A stretch of 11,110 nt of DNA from Pinguiococcus pyrenoidosus (GCA_019677205.1 JAAMXY010002707.1:1-11110), one strand, 5' to 3'. Counted from the first letter of the stretch, positions 1 to 10,028 are shown. Made by a program: numbers and translations. The notes: generated by a model not told the origin, from the sequence alone.

Positions 1-120
1 CCCTAACCCTAACCCTAACCCTAACCCTAACCCTAACCCTAACCCTAACCCCTAACCCTAACCCAAACCCTATTCCTAACCCTAACCCTAACCCTAACCT
101 CCTAACCCTAATCCTAACCC
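1..120. repeat. Telomeric repeat tract, CCCTAA type (chromosome end)
   Basis: Eight perfect CCCTAA units occupy positions 1-48. They are followed by variant units: CCCCTAA at 49-55, CCCAAA at 62-67, a CCCTATTCCTAA block at 68-79, then further CCCTAA units mixed with CCTCCTAA and TCCTAA, ending at about 120. The strand shown is the C-rich one, so the chromosome terminus lies at or just before position 1 and the rest of the window runs inward. TTAGGG-type telomeres occur in animals, many fungi and many protists, so they indicate a eukaryote but not a lineage. Perfect units outside and variant units inside are the usual arrangement, because telomerase renews only the outer part. Confidence 0.97.
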
Positions 121-442
121 GGTTTTTTAGCTTCCTGTTTAGCTTCGTATTCCCCGCAGTGTTCGAAAGGGCTGGAGACCTTCCAACGAAAGCTTCTGAG
201 GGGGTTTTGGTTCCGGGAGGTCTCTCGGAAGTTTGCAGTTTCATTCACGTCCTACTTGCGTGCATTTGCGAGCGAATGAACTCGCGTTTAGCTTTGGCCG
301 CACATGCGGCTGCCCTGATGGCATTAGATTCTCTTTGAACGAAACAAATGTAATTGTACGAATCCTTTAGCACCTTAGCTTCTCATTTTTATGATAAAGT
401 AAGATCTAAAAATCAGCGAAGCGCGAGCCGGGTGTCGTGGCG
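121..442. other. Subtelomeric spacer and presumed 5' region of the giant gene
   Basis: No coding frame of note lies here. TTTAGCTT occurs at 126-133, 138-145 and 287-294, with a partial copy (TTAGCTT) at 375-381; these could be decayed subtelomeric repeat or chance. The promoter and 5' UTR of the downstream gene should lie in this stretch, but no convincing TATA box or initiator can be named. An A/T-rich patch at about 385-415 is the most promoter-like part. It contains a four-codon mini-ORF, ATG ATA AAG TAA at 391-402, which would be an upstream ORF only if transcription starts before it. A stop at 407-409 in the exon 1 frame fixes the upstream limit of coding. Confidence 0.6.
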
Positions 443-3400
443 ATGTGGATTTACGCCAACCTCATTCTGCACAGCTGCGCCCAACACGAGCCAGATATGG
501 ACTGCAGCGCCCTGACAATGGGCAATGTGGCAACCATTCCGCAGATAAGTGAAGATGTGTTGTTGACAGACGAACAGGTAAAACACGAAGTCGGCCTGGC
601 TTCCTTCCTACGTGAATTGCATTGCTTATGTGTTCTTCACGGGAACCCAGGAGTCAACGGCCCCGTCCCTCGCCGGACTGAATGCGCGTGTCGCGATGAC
701 CATCGAACGGGACCACCACGGCAGTCTGGCCGCCAGGATTCCCTCCCTTTCAGAAACGCCGTCACCTCCGTCGTTTAAGCTGAGACCGAGGCCTCCGAGT
801 GTCCATGTCCGAGCGTGGAATGCCACGTCGGAGGAGGATGTCGCGATGGCCCGCAGGGATCTTGAGGGCCAGATTCAGTTCTTGCAGGCGTTCCGAGAAG
901 ACATGGAGCGCAGGTTGATTGCCAATGATCGAGACAAGGAGTCTAGGACCAGCGAGGAGGACGAGGTCTTCGTTTCCATGAAGGACTTGGAGACCATCGA
1001 GACGCTCATTGACAGCTTCGCCTCTTCAGTGGATGATGCTGAAATCGACGTTGACATGGTGATGGACCATTTTTCGGATTTGCAGAGGCGTATAGCCGTG
1101 GAGGGCATCCAAGACGAACGCGTCCACTCGAAGCTGAGGAGAAGCACTCGTCGTTTACAGGAGGAAGCCAGCAACTTGAGCACGACCGAGATTGCGCAGA
1201 TGGTGAAAGACGTTCACAAGTCGCTCGTCACCATCAATCTCCATACTATCATAAAGCATGTCCAAAGATCTCAATCATTAGTGAATGAGAGTATTCGGGA
1301 TGAAGACGTCGCCATACTGATCGGCCCAACGGGCAGTGGCAAGTCCACAACGCTGAACTACCTCGCAGGTGTTCGGTTGAAGCGTCAACGTGGGAAGTAT
1401 GTTGCCAACGCCGAGGATGCGAAGCAGAGAGGTGTGGAGAGCATCGAAATTGGGACCAAAGCAGGAAGAAGCAAGACACGAGCGGTAAGTTCTGGCCGAC
1501 TCTGTTGGGTGGGCGACGATGGGACTCCGCGGCACCTCATTGTTTGCGACACGCCGGGCTTCAACGACACGGAAGGATGCGAAATAGAGCTCTGCAACAG
1601 CTTGTGCATCCTACAGGCTTTGCGCGCGAGCAAGTCGATTCGTCCGGTGATTCTCGTGCAACGGGACAGCCTTAAGACCGAGAGGGGGGGCGCTCTTATC
1701 CGCCTCTTCGACACGATTAGCGCGCTCATCGGGGATGTGCATTCTCGGACGGACTCACTCATCTGGATCATGACGCATGTCAAGGGGAGCGAGGACTTCC
1801 AAGAAGCACAGTACGAGCTGCGCGACATGCAAGCAAATCCCCCCGGATCTCTGAAAGAACTTGGTCTGCTGCAAGACCTCGTTGCCAAAGTCGCTCCCGA
1901 TGCAATCTTCAGAGAAGAGGAAGGTTTTGTTTTGGCGGATGCAGACGACGAAAAACTTGGAGAGGAAAGTCTTCAGCTTCTTGTGCAGGACACCGAGAAT
2001 CGCCACCGCGTGGACCTCTCGAAGCCAGATAACCGAAAGCACATTCTGGAGTCCATCTTTTCCATGCCTCCGATAGAAAGTCCACGGGACGTTCTCAATA
2101 TGTTTACCAGCGAGAAGTGCAGGGCCGACCTTGAAAAGCAGATGAAATGGCACAGCGAAGCCATCCGCAGAGCGTGGGAAAGGAACGAGCCAGAATTGGC
2201 CTACCGTCGTCTGAAGCAACTGGAAGAAATGCACATGTGCATGGAGCAGGACGATATTCCGATGGATTGTCTACGAAACATCGCGAGGCATCTCCACGCA
2301 GACGCTCAGAAAGACATCAAAGATGTTTGTATCTGCCTCGTCGAGACACACCGATTGAAGATGGAGGACGAGGAAACTCTTGTGCCGCTTTTCGGTGACG
2401 TTCGGAAACGTCTGACTCGATTGACTGGTTTCGCAATGATATTCACTGACTTCGTCGAGAAATACTTCGCGCATGTGGGAGAAAGCGACGAGCCTTTCTT
2501 GACATCATGCACGGCACCAGTTCTGAAGCACCAGGTCGATCTCGGGACCAGTATCTGTACCGAAATCTCCCTCGACGAGGGTGGAGGCCCGGAGTCCAGA
2601 GAGGATGCGGACGGTGGCGGGTTTGTCTCAGAACAGAAAATGTCTGAAGTATGCCTGGCGTTGAAACAGATGGAAGTCTTGAAGAATGCGTTCAAGGTCC
2701 GTGACAACGAGGACGACGAGGACGTCTCCAAGCATATCAGCGGCATGGAACTTAGTCTCGATGCGGCTTTCATGAAGGCGAAAGCCTCATTGTTGAAATG
2801 GGTTGTGGAGTATGATCCACTGCGCTGCACTGACCACGGCGATTGGATTCATTTGAAGGTGGCGCTCGAGCGACTTGAAAAGGGATGCTGCAGAATCCCC
2901 TTCGATAGTGCTGTGAAGCTATACTGCCAGCGACTTCTTGACAGCAGTAGAAAGTACCTTGACCGCCAGCTGCAAAGCAGAATGCTCCGATTTCACAAGG
3001 GAATAAGCTGGGAAAGCGCCGAGGCCTTCGACGAAGCTCTGCGGGGACGCTTCGAGCTGGTGGACTTGGATGCTCTGCAAGCGGACCAGGACTACCTTGG
3101 TCAAGCTGCTCAAGCTCTCAACAACGCGGGCGTAGGGGACGTCCAAGTGCTAGAGTATTTTTCGGAGCATTCGAGCATGCTGCAGCACTTCGTTAACACG
3201 ATTGGTGACTATATTCAGGCTTGCTTAAAGGACATCTGCAACTTTCCGTCACCGTTTCTCGCTTTAGACGCGGCTCGGAAAGCTTTGCAGGGCCTTTCCG
3301 CAGTTTGCCACGTCCAGAAACAGGCACATGAGATGATGTCTTTGATCGATCAAGGCCTGATAGGCGTCTTGAAGACTTCAATTTGCGACGCCTCCGAGTA

Positions 3401-6400
3401 TATCGCGACTGTGGAGATTCAGCGACCAGGCAGTCTCGCGCAAGATCGCATGCTGAAGCGGATCAAGCTGCTCAAAAGCGTCAAGGATCCACTTAATCCA
3501 GAGCGCCACTGTTTTGAGTTGGCGGAGAATGCGGACTTGATTGGAAGCATAAATGCGCTTTTTGATAAGTTGACCGAGAAGATCGACCAGTTGCTGGGCC
3601 CGTATGCTGACAACGCCGACATCGAGTTGCCCTCAGTTGACCGAGAGAGCCAGGAGCGCTTTGCCCTCCTAATGGACAAGTGGTGCCTTATCCGACAGCT
3701 GCTTTCCCTGGTTGATCCAGAAGAGACCACGTTGAGCTGTGACAGCTTCGAGCACTGCAGGGAAAGCATCGAAGAGCAGCTTCGTAGCCTCGACGTCGAG
3801 AAGCTTCATCTCCAGGATACAACGCAAGCCTTCGAAGCCTTCGTACTGATCGGGCTGTGTAGCAAGACTGCTGACTTCCAAGGTGAAACCGAGAAGGCGA
3901 TCGAAGCCTTAGAGGATTCTGTCCCGAAAGCCATAGCTACAGAGACCGCTACCCTGCTCGCGCAATGGGAGCTTCTCGGCAACTTTGATCCGCTGGAGAG
4001 CATCACGCGCATGGAAAGAGCATGTTGGAGGCTGCAGAAGACGCTAAACAATGTAATATCTGGCGGCAAATTAAAATTGAACGTCCTCTCAAAACGCGGT
4101 GTGTCGAGCCGGCTGCGGAAGCTAGCAAAGACGTACTTCCACCAACGGCCAAGAGATGTCCTCGAAACGTGGTTTACCCCCGCGGGCAACTTCATATCGT
4201 TTGCGTACCTTTGTCGGGAATACTGTGAGCAACCCCATGGGCGTCCCGTTGACCTGGAGAAGGCAATCAAAGTCATGAAGATTATCGACGCCTTTGCAGG
4301 GTGTCTGCCAGAGACCGATGTCGACATTAAGGCAGTCATGGACAAAATGACGCAGATCAAGTTGCGGAAAACAGATCAGATCGAGGGCATGAAAATTCGG
4401 GAAATTTCTCGAGGAACTGGCCTGGAGGCATTCACCTTGGGAGATCTGTCAGCAGACGCGAAAACCCGCGTGCTCTCTCATCTAGGGAGAGAGTTGGAAC
4501 GCCACAGGCAGGTTCTCGAAGACGCTTCGGGATTGACATCTTATACCGGACTCTCGGCAGAGAACGCACGCCAAGAGATCGCTGGGATCGTCGATTCGTG
4601 CGCCTTCCTCTCCGCGTGCGGTAGAAATCAGGAGATCAGAGAAATTTTCTCACGTGAAGCTCACTTCATTGACGCGGATCTTGCTGGTCAGATGCGTATC
4701 TGCAGAGGCATTCTCCAGAAGCTGCTGAGCTCATCTGAGACCGATCTCAAGAATGAGCATTTTGAGAAGGCGTTCAGCAAGTACTACTTTTGTGTGGCAC
4801 AGTACCAAAAGCTTGAGGAGACGACTCCCCCTCATCATGGCGACGCTGGGAGCGTCGACGGTCGCCCGAAAGAAGGTGCCAATGACATCTGCGCTCAGCT
4901 CAACGATCTAGGTCAACAAATGATGGATCGCCTGAGAGCTTTCTTCTCGGATATTGATACTCTGTCGGTACCGATACTTCCAAGAAAACTACTCAAAATT
5001 TCAGAAGGTTTGCACAACCTCCCAACATTTGGATCGTACACAGCCCCTCGAGAGAGGGAAGACTTCTGCGAAGAGAAGAAAATGGTACTGCGCGCCCAGC
5101 TACTGGAGAAAGTAAGCAACACCATCGAGTACTACGAAAGCTTGGTCCAATGTCGATTGGACCCATCGTCGATAAGGGAAACCGAACGCAGGATTGATCA
5201 GTTGAGCAGGGGGGTCTACGCCATCAATGAAGAGCTTCCCATCGGGGAGGACTGTTTGCAAAGAATTGATCGTCTTCGGGATGACATGGAAAGTTCTCGA
5301 GGACGTCTGGAGAACTTCAGAATGTGGCTCAACCATGCAAAGAATGAAGATATTCTCCAGAAGGCCATTGAAACATTGACGAGTGAGCAAGGCGCGGAGT
5401 TCAAGGGAACGGTAGCTGAAATCTGTAAACGGTACTCGAGCGTCTCACGACGAGCATTAGACGTGGTGAGAGACTTCTCTCAGCGTCAGCCTTCCGATGC
5501 AGATGCAGCAAGCCTTCAAAGTCTTGCAGACTTCGAAAGCGTTGCAAGCCTCCTACAAGTGATGGAAGAGATGGCAAATAGCGAAATGCAAAGTAGGCGC
5601 AGTGAAGATCTTCAGAAGCAATTTGATAAGGACGCGCGGGAGTTCTCTAAGCATGCCCTGGGAATCATGCAGAAACTTCTGGGGGAAGTAAGAGGCGCAG
5701 TTGACTTTTCTCAAGACGACGATACGGAGTGGATGCATGGCAGAAGCTTTTCTCTCCAAGCATATGGGAAAGCCGTAGACATTCTAGCTCACCTCGAAAG
5801 CTCCAGAATTCTCCCCCTCGCGATGAAACTTGAAGAGGGGATGGACCTGAAGGAGCAACGTAAAGAGCTGGTCCAATGCCTACACGACTTCGAGAACTCT
5901 TATCGGGCAGACTCGCTAAGCGCCGCGCGTAAGCTGGATCCAGAAGTCCTCAGCAGAACATTGCAAGATGCGGGGACGTTCGAAGATGCTGCGAGACGCT
6001 TTGCTAAAATTGGACAGGACGCATGCCTGATCTCTCAAACGGTGGCTGTGGAACTGGGCTCTGCCGTCTGCAAAGAAGCTTTGACTCGCATGGAACATAT
6101 GAGTACGGAGCGGCAGCTCGATCTCGAGTTTGACGACGAGGCGGCTCCGACAATGAGATATGATCCTGCTGCACAAGATGCTTTTTATGAAGGCCTGGTG
6201 GACTACATTCTGCGGATTTTACCCCTCGCCAACCTACCAGGCCTTACCACTTATGCAAGCCGCCAAGTGGAAACCACATTCCTACACCTGGAGGGTCAAG
6301 CGGCGAAGTTTCACAGCCACGCCCTTGAAATGCTGCAGACGTTCAGATACATATCTCTGGATAGTCGGAGCGAGCGAAACGCCCAGCAATTCTCACTGTA

Positions 6401-9400
6401 CTTCAGCAACCTAAATAGGATGAAGCTGAAGTCTGCGAAGATGCCGCGATGCCCAAAGTCGATAGTCGAACACGCGGAGGATGTTGTCAAGGACTTCGAT
6501 GCACGTCTGAGCGAAATCGCCAGTATTGCACTCCGACAGACCGACTTCGACGCGAAGAAAGCCGTCGATGCACTTGCGTTTTTAAAAATGATTCAAGAGA
6601 CTGTCCCATCCTTGAGCAAGAGGACTCGGGATCTTGTCGACAGTACGCTCGGTACAATTGAGCGGAACGGTCAAGCTACGGCCGGCGGGAATGAGCCTAG
6701 CGCAATCCGTTCTATTGCTGAGACGCTGTCGGGATTGGCAAGCCGCTCGGTGTCGCGCTTTTATGTGCATTTGCAGGCTGACCACGCGATTTTCAAGTCA
6801 ATCTTCATCGAGTTGCGCAACCAGAAAACTCTGACGAAAGGAATTGAGTCCGTGCTTCATGAGCTTCGTGCACGAGAAAGAGATCTTGATGTTGCTCATC
6901 TTCGCGACCTTTTCTTGGAGTATAAGAATCGCTATGATGAATATTTGGAAAGCTATTGGGGCCACCACAAAGACCTTATTGCCCTCGTCAAAGACAACTT
7001 CGCTTCGAAGCGAATGAGCGGCGGGTGGACGATCTCCGAAGACAAAGTCTTGGAAGGCCTAGCCCAGATTTTCGCGTTCTGGAGCCTCAACAACTCTGGT
7101 GGTGAAGCTCTTGAGGCAGGATTCCAAACCGGCCACAGAGTTTCTGGGAATCTCAGGTTGCTCCAGCCTCATCCTGCGCAAATTGTCGCCATCATTCGCT
7201 TGCTGAGTGTGGACCAGGTTGGCCCCAGCGGCCGGAAGCACTCATTTTTCGAATGGATGTTTGGTACCAAGCCGCGCAGAAAGGGCGTCCTCGACGCCAA
7301 CGCACCGAATCATCTCGCGGAAATCAAGACAGGAGAGGGTAAATCGGTGGTGCTGGCTGCCGTGTGCATAATATGCGCTCTGCAAGGCTGGGACGTCGAC
7401 TGTGCCTGCTACAGCAAGTACCTGAGCGAGCGGGATGCTCGGGATTTCCAGTCCCTTTTCAAAGCATTCGGCGTCAGTCGACACATTCATTACTCGACTT
7501 TCGCAGGCTTAGGCGAAAAATTCTTGAACAAGGAGTTCAACATTCGGGAATGCGTAACCGCCCTCATCGAGGGTAAGCCGCATCCGCCCAGCTTGTCTAC
7601 CTCGACAACGTCAGCGAAAGCGGCAAGAAAGGGCGGGAAAGCTCGCAAGAGACTTCTTCTTATCGACGAAGTTGACGTGTTTTTCAAGTCTGATTTCTTC
7701 GGAAGGGTCTACCAGCCCGTCGCGCTCGTCCGTCACCCGTCGGTAACAAATCTGGTGCGGCTCTTGTGGCAATCGACGGAAGCCAATCTCTTCGAGGCCG
7801 CAAAAGGGTCACAGGAGTTTGCTGCCTTTGCTTCTTTTGTAGAAGCATGGGACGGTTTTGCCGAAGAAGTGCTGAAGACCATGTGTAAAGACCTCCGGCA
7901 GCTCTTGGCTGCTTCCAAGAAGGATTATGTTGTACACGAAGATCAAATTTGCTACGAAGACAACGGCTCTCTTTCCTCCCGCATCAGCCGGGGATATAAG
8001 ACGATGTTTGCATATTTCGCAGAGCACCAAGCCAAGAGGATATCCGCTGCGTCACGAGATCAAGCTGTTGCCTTGAACATCAAATGCGGTGCGTTCTCCT
8101 ACGCGGAGATCCCTAAGATGTATGACGCCGTACTAGGAGTCACGGGGACACTGGAGGTCTTGCCAGACATCCAAAGGAAGATTCTCCACGATTCCTACAA
8201 CATATGCCGGGAGACGTACATTCCATCCGTGTATAGCAAGGGCAGCTTCGTCTTTGAGAAGGACACTAATCGAGGTCTGCGAATTGAGGACCAATCCTCT
8301 TGGTTCGTCGAGATCGCAAAACAAGCGCAAGAGATTGTCGCCTCCGGGCGTCCCGTTCTGATCTTCTTCGAGTCCAACAACACACTCCTGGAATTTCAAT
8401 CCTGCAACGAAATGGCTAGTCTACGACGGCATCTCATCGTTCTCAACGAAGTAACTGATCTTGATGAAAAGGACAGTCTCGTTCGACAAGCGACGAGCCC
8501 TGGTCGAGTAACCTTGTGCAGTAGATTCATTGGACGAGGCACGGATTTCAAGTGTTGCAGCAAAGAGATAAAGGATGCGGGCGGCCTTCATGTCATCCAG
8601 ACCTTCGTTTCCATGGACTTCTCGGAAGAGGTCCAAATTCAAGGTCGCACCGCCCGGCAAGGCGATCCAGGATCTTTCTCCATGATCCTCCTTGATATCG
8701 ACCTTGAGAAGATCATGATCTCCAAGGAGGATATCGAGTCTTGGCAAGGAGATCTCAGTGGACGGTACGAGCGCATCCACGAGGCCCGTCAGAAAACGTA
8801 TCACGAAGAGTTGAGCTCGAATTCCGCCTTCATCTTTACGGGCCCTTTAGCTTGCGACCACGAGGCTTCGGTGAACTTTCGTCTTGCGCTGTCGCAAGTG
8901 GTCCGCGGAACGCAAAATGAAGGCACGGAAAAGCATGGCCCGGAGCCACTTGAAGCAGTTAGGGAGTACCTGCTGAACAGGAACAAGTGCAACTACAAGT
9001 TCAATGCACAGAGCTTGTCTCGCACGGTCTTGCTGATCGACGCGACAAGCTCCATGTGGAAAACTCTGACACGCACGAAGGAGACGGTCGTCAATATGTG
9101 CCAAAGAGCGTACGACATCCTGGAAAGACGAAGCATCGAGAAGTCGTTTGAGATGCAAATTGCGGTCTACCGAAACTACAATGTCCCGCCGGATCGCATC
9201 TTTGAAGCGTCCGGTTGGTCTTCCACTCATGACGAGCTCAGTGCCTTTCTCCAAGGTGTCACCAACGATGGCGGTTGGGGCAACGAAGCCATTGAGATTG
9301 GTCTTCAACACGTAAACGAGGAATGTCGGAACACGCTGGTGCAACAGATCGTACTCATTGGAGACGGCGGTCCGAATCTCCCGACTGAAGTCACTTGGAA

Positions 9401-9734
9401 GCGGAGCTCCTCCTTCTATGACTGGGACCATTCCCCTGGATTCGACACCGCAACAGATTTCACCAAAGAGTTGCCAGAGCTGCAGAGGAATGGGGTGAAG
9501 GTGCACACCTTTTACGTAGAGAATGATCGGCACAACTCCGGCACGAAAAGTGGGATCAAGCAAGCCTTCAGAAGTATCTCAGATGCCACGGGTGGCACTA
9601 CTGGTGTGCTGGAGATCGATTCGGAAGATGGAGCAGAGCAACTAACGGCAATCGTGACCAAAAAGATTCTTGAAGACATCGGTGGGCGCCAGCTCGCGGA
9701 CGAGTACGATCAAGCATATACCTCTGGAGCGTAG
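443..9734 (+). CDS. Giant GTPase / SecA-like ATPase / vWA multidomain protein, join(443..577,651..9734)
   Basis: An uninterrupted frame of over 9 kb ends in TAG at 9732-9734. The proposed product has 3,072 residues: 45 from exon 1 and 3,027 from exon 2. Order of parts: leader (1-45), charged helical stretch (about 100-250), P-loop GTPase domain (about 262-515), long helical region (about 516-2212), SecA-like ATPase core (about 2212-2749), linker, and vWA domain (about 2834-3059). No transmembrane segment or clear signal peptide is visible, so a soluble cytosolic or nuclear protein is inferred. The function is unknown: two NTPase modules and a metal-dependent adhesion-type domain suggest a nucleotide-driven remodelling or scaffold protein. 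ATG 443 has G at -3 and joins exon 2 in phase. The alternative is the first ATG in the long frame at 696, giving 3,012 residues and no intron. The frame also opens at GTG 612, unlikely as a eukaryotic start. The long exon is near certain; exon 1 is less so. Confidence 0.93.
578..650 (+). other. Spliceosomal intron, 73 nt, phase 0
   Basis: The donor reads CAG|GTAAAA at 577/578 and the acceptor CCCAG|GAG at 650/651, behind a modest pyrimidine stretch (TGTTCTTCAC). Exon 1 (443-577) is exactly 45 codons and exon 2 resumes in the long frame at 651, so both sides are phase 0. The long frame has a TAA at 579-581, just inside the intron, and so cannot continue upstream without splicing. The length of 73 is not a multiple of three, so retention would shift the frame. 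Agreement of both splice sites with reading phase is the evidence; no transcript data are available. Confidence 0.62.
1300..2060 (+). other. Domain: P-loop GTPase (TRAFAC-like, AIG1/septin-like look)
   Basis: This segment encodes residues about 262-515 of the giant protein. G1 (Walker A) is GPTGSGKS at 270-277 after a hydrophobic strand (VAILI). A likely G2 threonine lies in the SKTRAVSS region. G3 is DTPG at 345-348 in the context CDTPGFNDTEG, typical of AIG1/Toc/septin-like and related GTPases. The G4 candidate is THVK starting at 420 after strand LIWIM; it departs from N/TKxD and resembles the TH-type G4 of the AIG1/Toc group. The motif series makes a GTP-binding fold very likely. The subfamily, and whether GTP is hydrolysed, cannot be decided by eye. 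Confidence 0.82.
2061..7149 (+). other. Domain region: ~1,700-residue helical region, unassigned
   Basis: Residues about 516-2212 are rich in Leu, Glu, Lys, Arg, Ala and Asp with heptad-like spacing, as in long helical bundles, coiled coils or solenoids. An acidic, Gly-rich loop (GGGPESREDADGGG) lies near nt 2580-2620, and a short acidic run (DNEDDED) follows near nt 2700-2725; both look like flexible linkers. A second polar, Gly-rich break (HHGDAGSVDGRPKEG) lies near nt 4840-4880. I recognise no catalytic motif, zinc-binding cluster or regular short repeat. Scaffold or lever-like function is inference only. Confidence 0.6.
7150..8760 (+). other. Domain: SecA-like DEAD/helicase ATPase core
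   Basis: Residues about 2212-2749 carry the SecA motif series in order. A Q-motif-like HPAQIVAIIRLL (Gln 2222) parallels the FDVQ element of SecA. Walker A is TGEGKS (2272-2277; SecA TGEGKT). Walker B is DEVD (2384-2387), identical to SecA. VTGTLE (2542-2547) parallels SecA MTGTA. GRGTDFK (2673-2679) matches SecA AGRGTDI, and QGRTARQGDPGS (2709-2720) matches SecA RGRSGRQGDPGS. The spacing, about 110 residues from Walker A to DEVD and about 158 from DEVD to VTGTLE, is close to bacterial SecA, so a degenerate form of the preprotein-crosslinking insertion may remain. After the last motif, only about 120 residues precede the vWA domain, too few for SecA's helical scaffold and wing domains. Confidence 0.92.
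9015..9690 (+). other. Domain: von Willebrand factor A (vWA), alpha-kinase-associated type look
   Basis: Residues about 2834-3059 start with a hydrophobic strand (TVLLI) followed by DATSSM (2842-2847), a MIDAS motif in which the usual DxSxS has Thr at the third position. TNDGGWGNEA (2916-2925) corresponds to the second MIDAS loop, GGGDxPEA in relatives. Strand IVLIG leads to Asp 2950, in the position of the third MIDAS loop (LITDAPPH in relatives). The DAT-SM start and the AVYRNYN strand resemble vWA domains of the VwkA/alpha-kinase type, but no kinase domain follows: the protein ends soon after. A metal-dependent ligand-binding role is expected from the family. Confidence 0.85.
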
Positions 9735-10028
9735 GCGCCGAGGCAATGTCGACACGATTGCTGCGGCGAGTGTGATTAACAGGAACTTGATGCAGCCCTT
9801 TGGAAAGGTGATGCTCGTTTGGTCATCCATTGTCATCATCAGCTCTTCTCATCTAATCTGTGCAGAAATGTTGCTCTGCGATTGTCACATGTGCGCGAAC
9901 CCCATTTATGTGTCGATCGGATTTCATAGTGAACTACGCCTGGCGTCAGTTCCTGCTGCTGTTATTAAGGATCAAGAAAGCGGCGCCTCATTCCTGAGTA
10001 CCTACTTCTTCTCGACTCTCTTGATCCA
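9735..10028. other. Convergent intergenic region (3' ends of two genes)
   Basis: The giant gene (plus strand) and the small F-box-like gene (minus strand) end toward each other here. I see no AATAAA-type polyadenylation signal on either strand, no tRNA-like fold and no obvious repeat. The only coding candidate is a short plus-strand frame described separately. Confidence 0.5.

Noticed and set aside
612-695. GTG at 612 as the start of the giant protein
   Set aside because: GTG is not a normal eukaryotic start. The first ATG of this frame is at 696, and splicing from 443-577 into 651 accounts for the upstream open part.
437-778. A separate 113-codon gene overlapping the start of the giant gene
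   Set aside because: The frame crosses a good donor at 578. Its first 45 codons from ATG 443 serve better as exon 1; beyond 578 the reading is low-complexity and overlaps the coding exon in another frame.
7150-8760. Ordinary plastid or bacterial SecA translocase
   Set aside because: The motor motifs fit, but the surrounding GTPase, huge helical region, vWA domain and lack of scaffold/wing domains do not.
8847-9563. A 238-codon antisense frame opposite the vWA domain
   Set aside because: It lies wholly inside a strongly supported coding exon, shows no domain, and is the expected mirror of GC-balanced codon usage. Other antisense frames over 651-9734 were rejected for the same reason.
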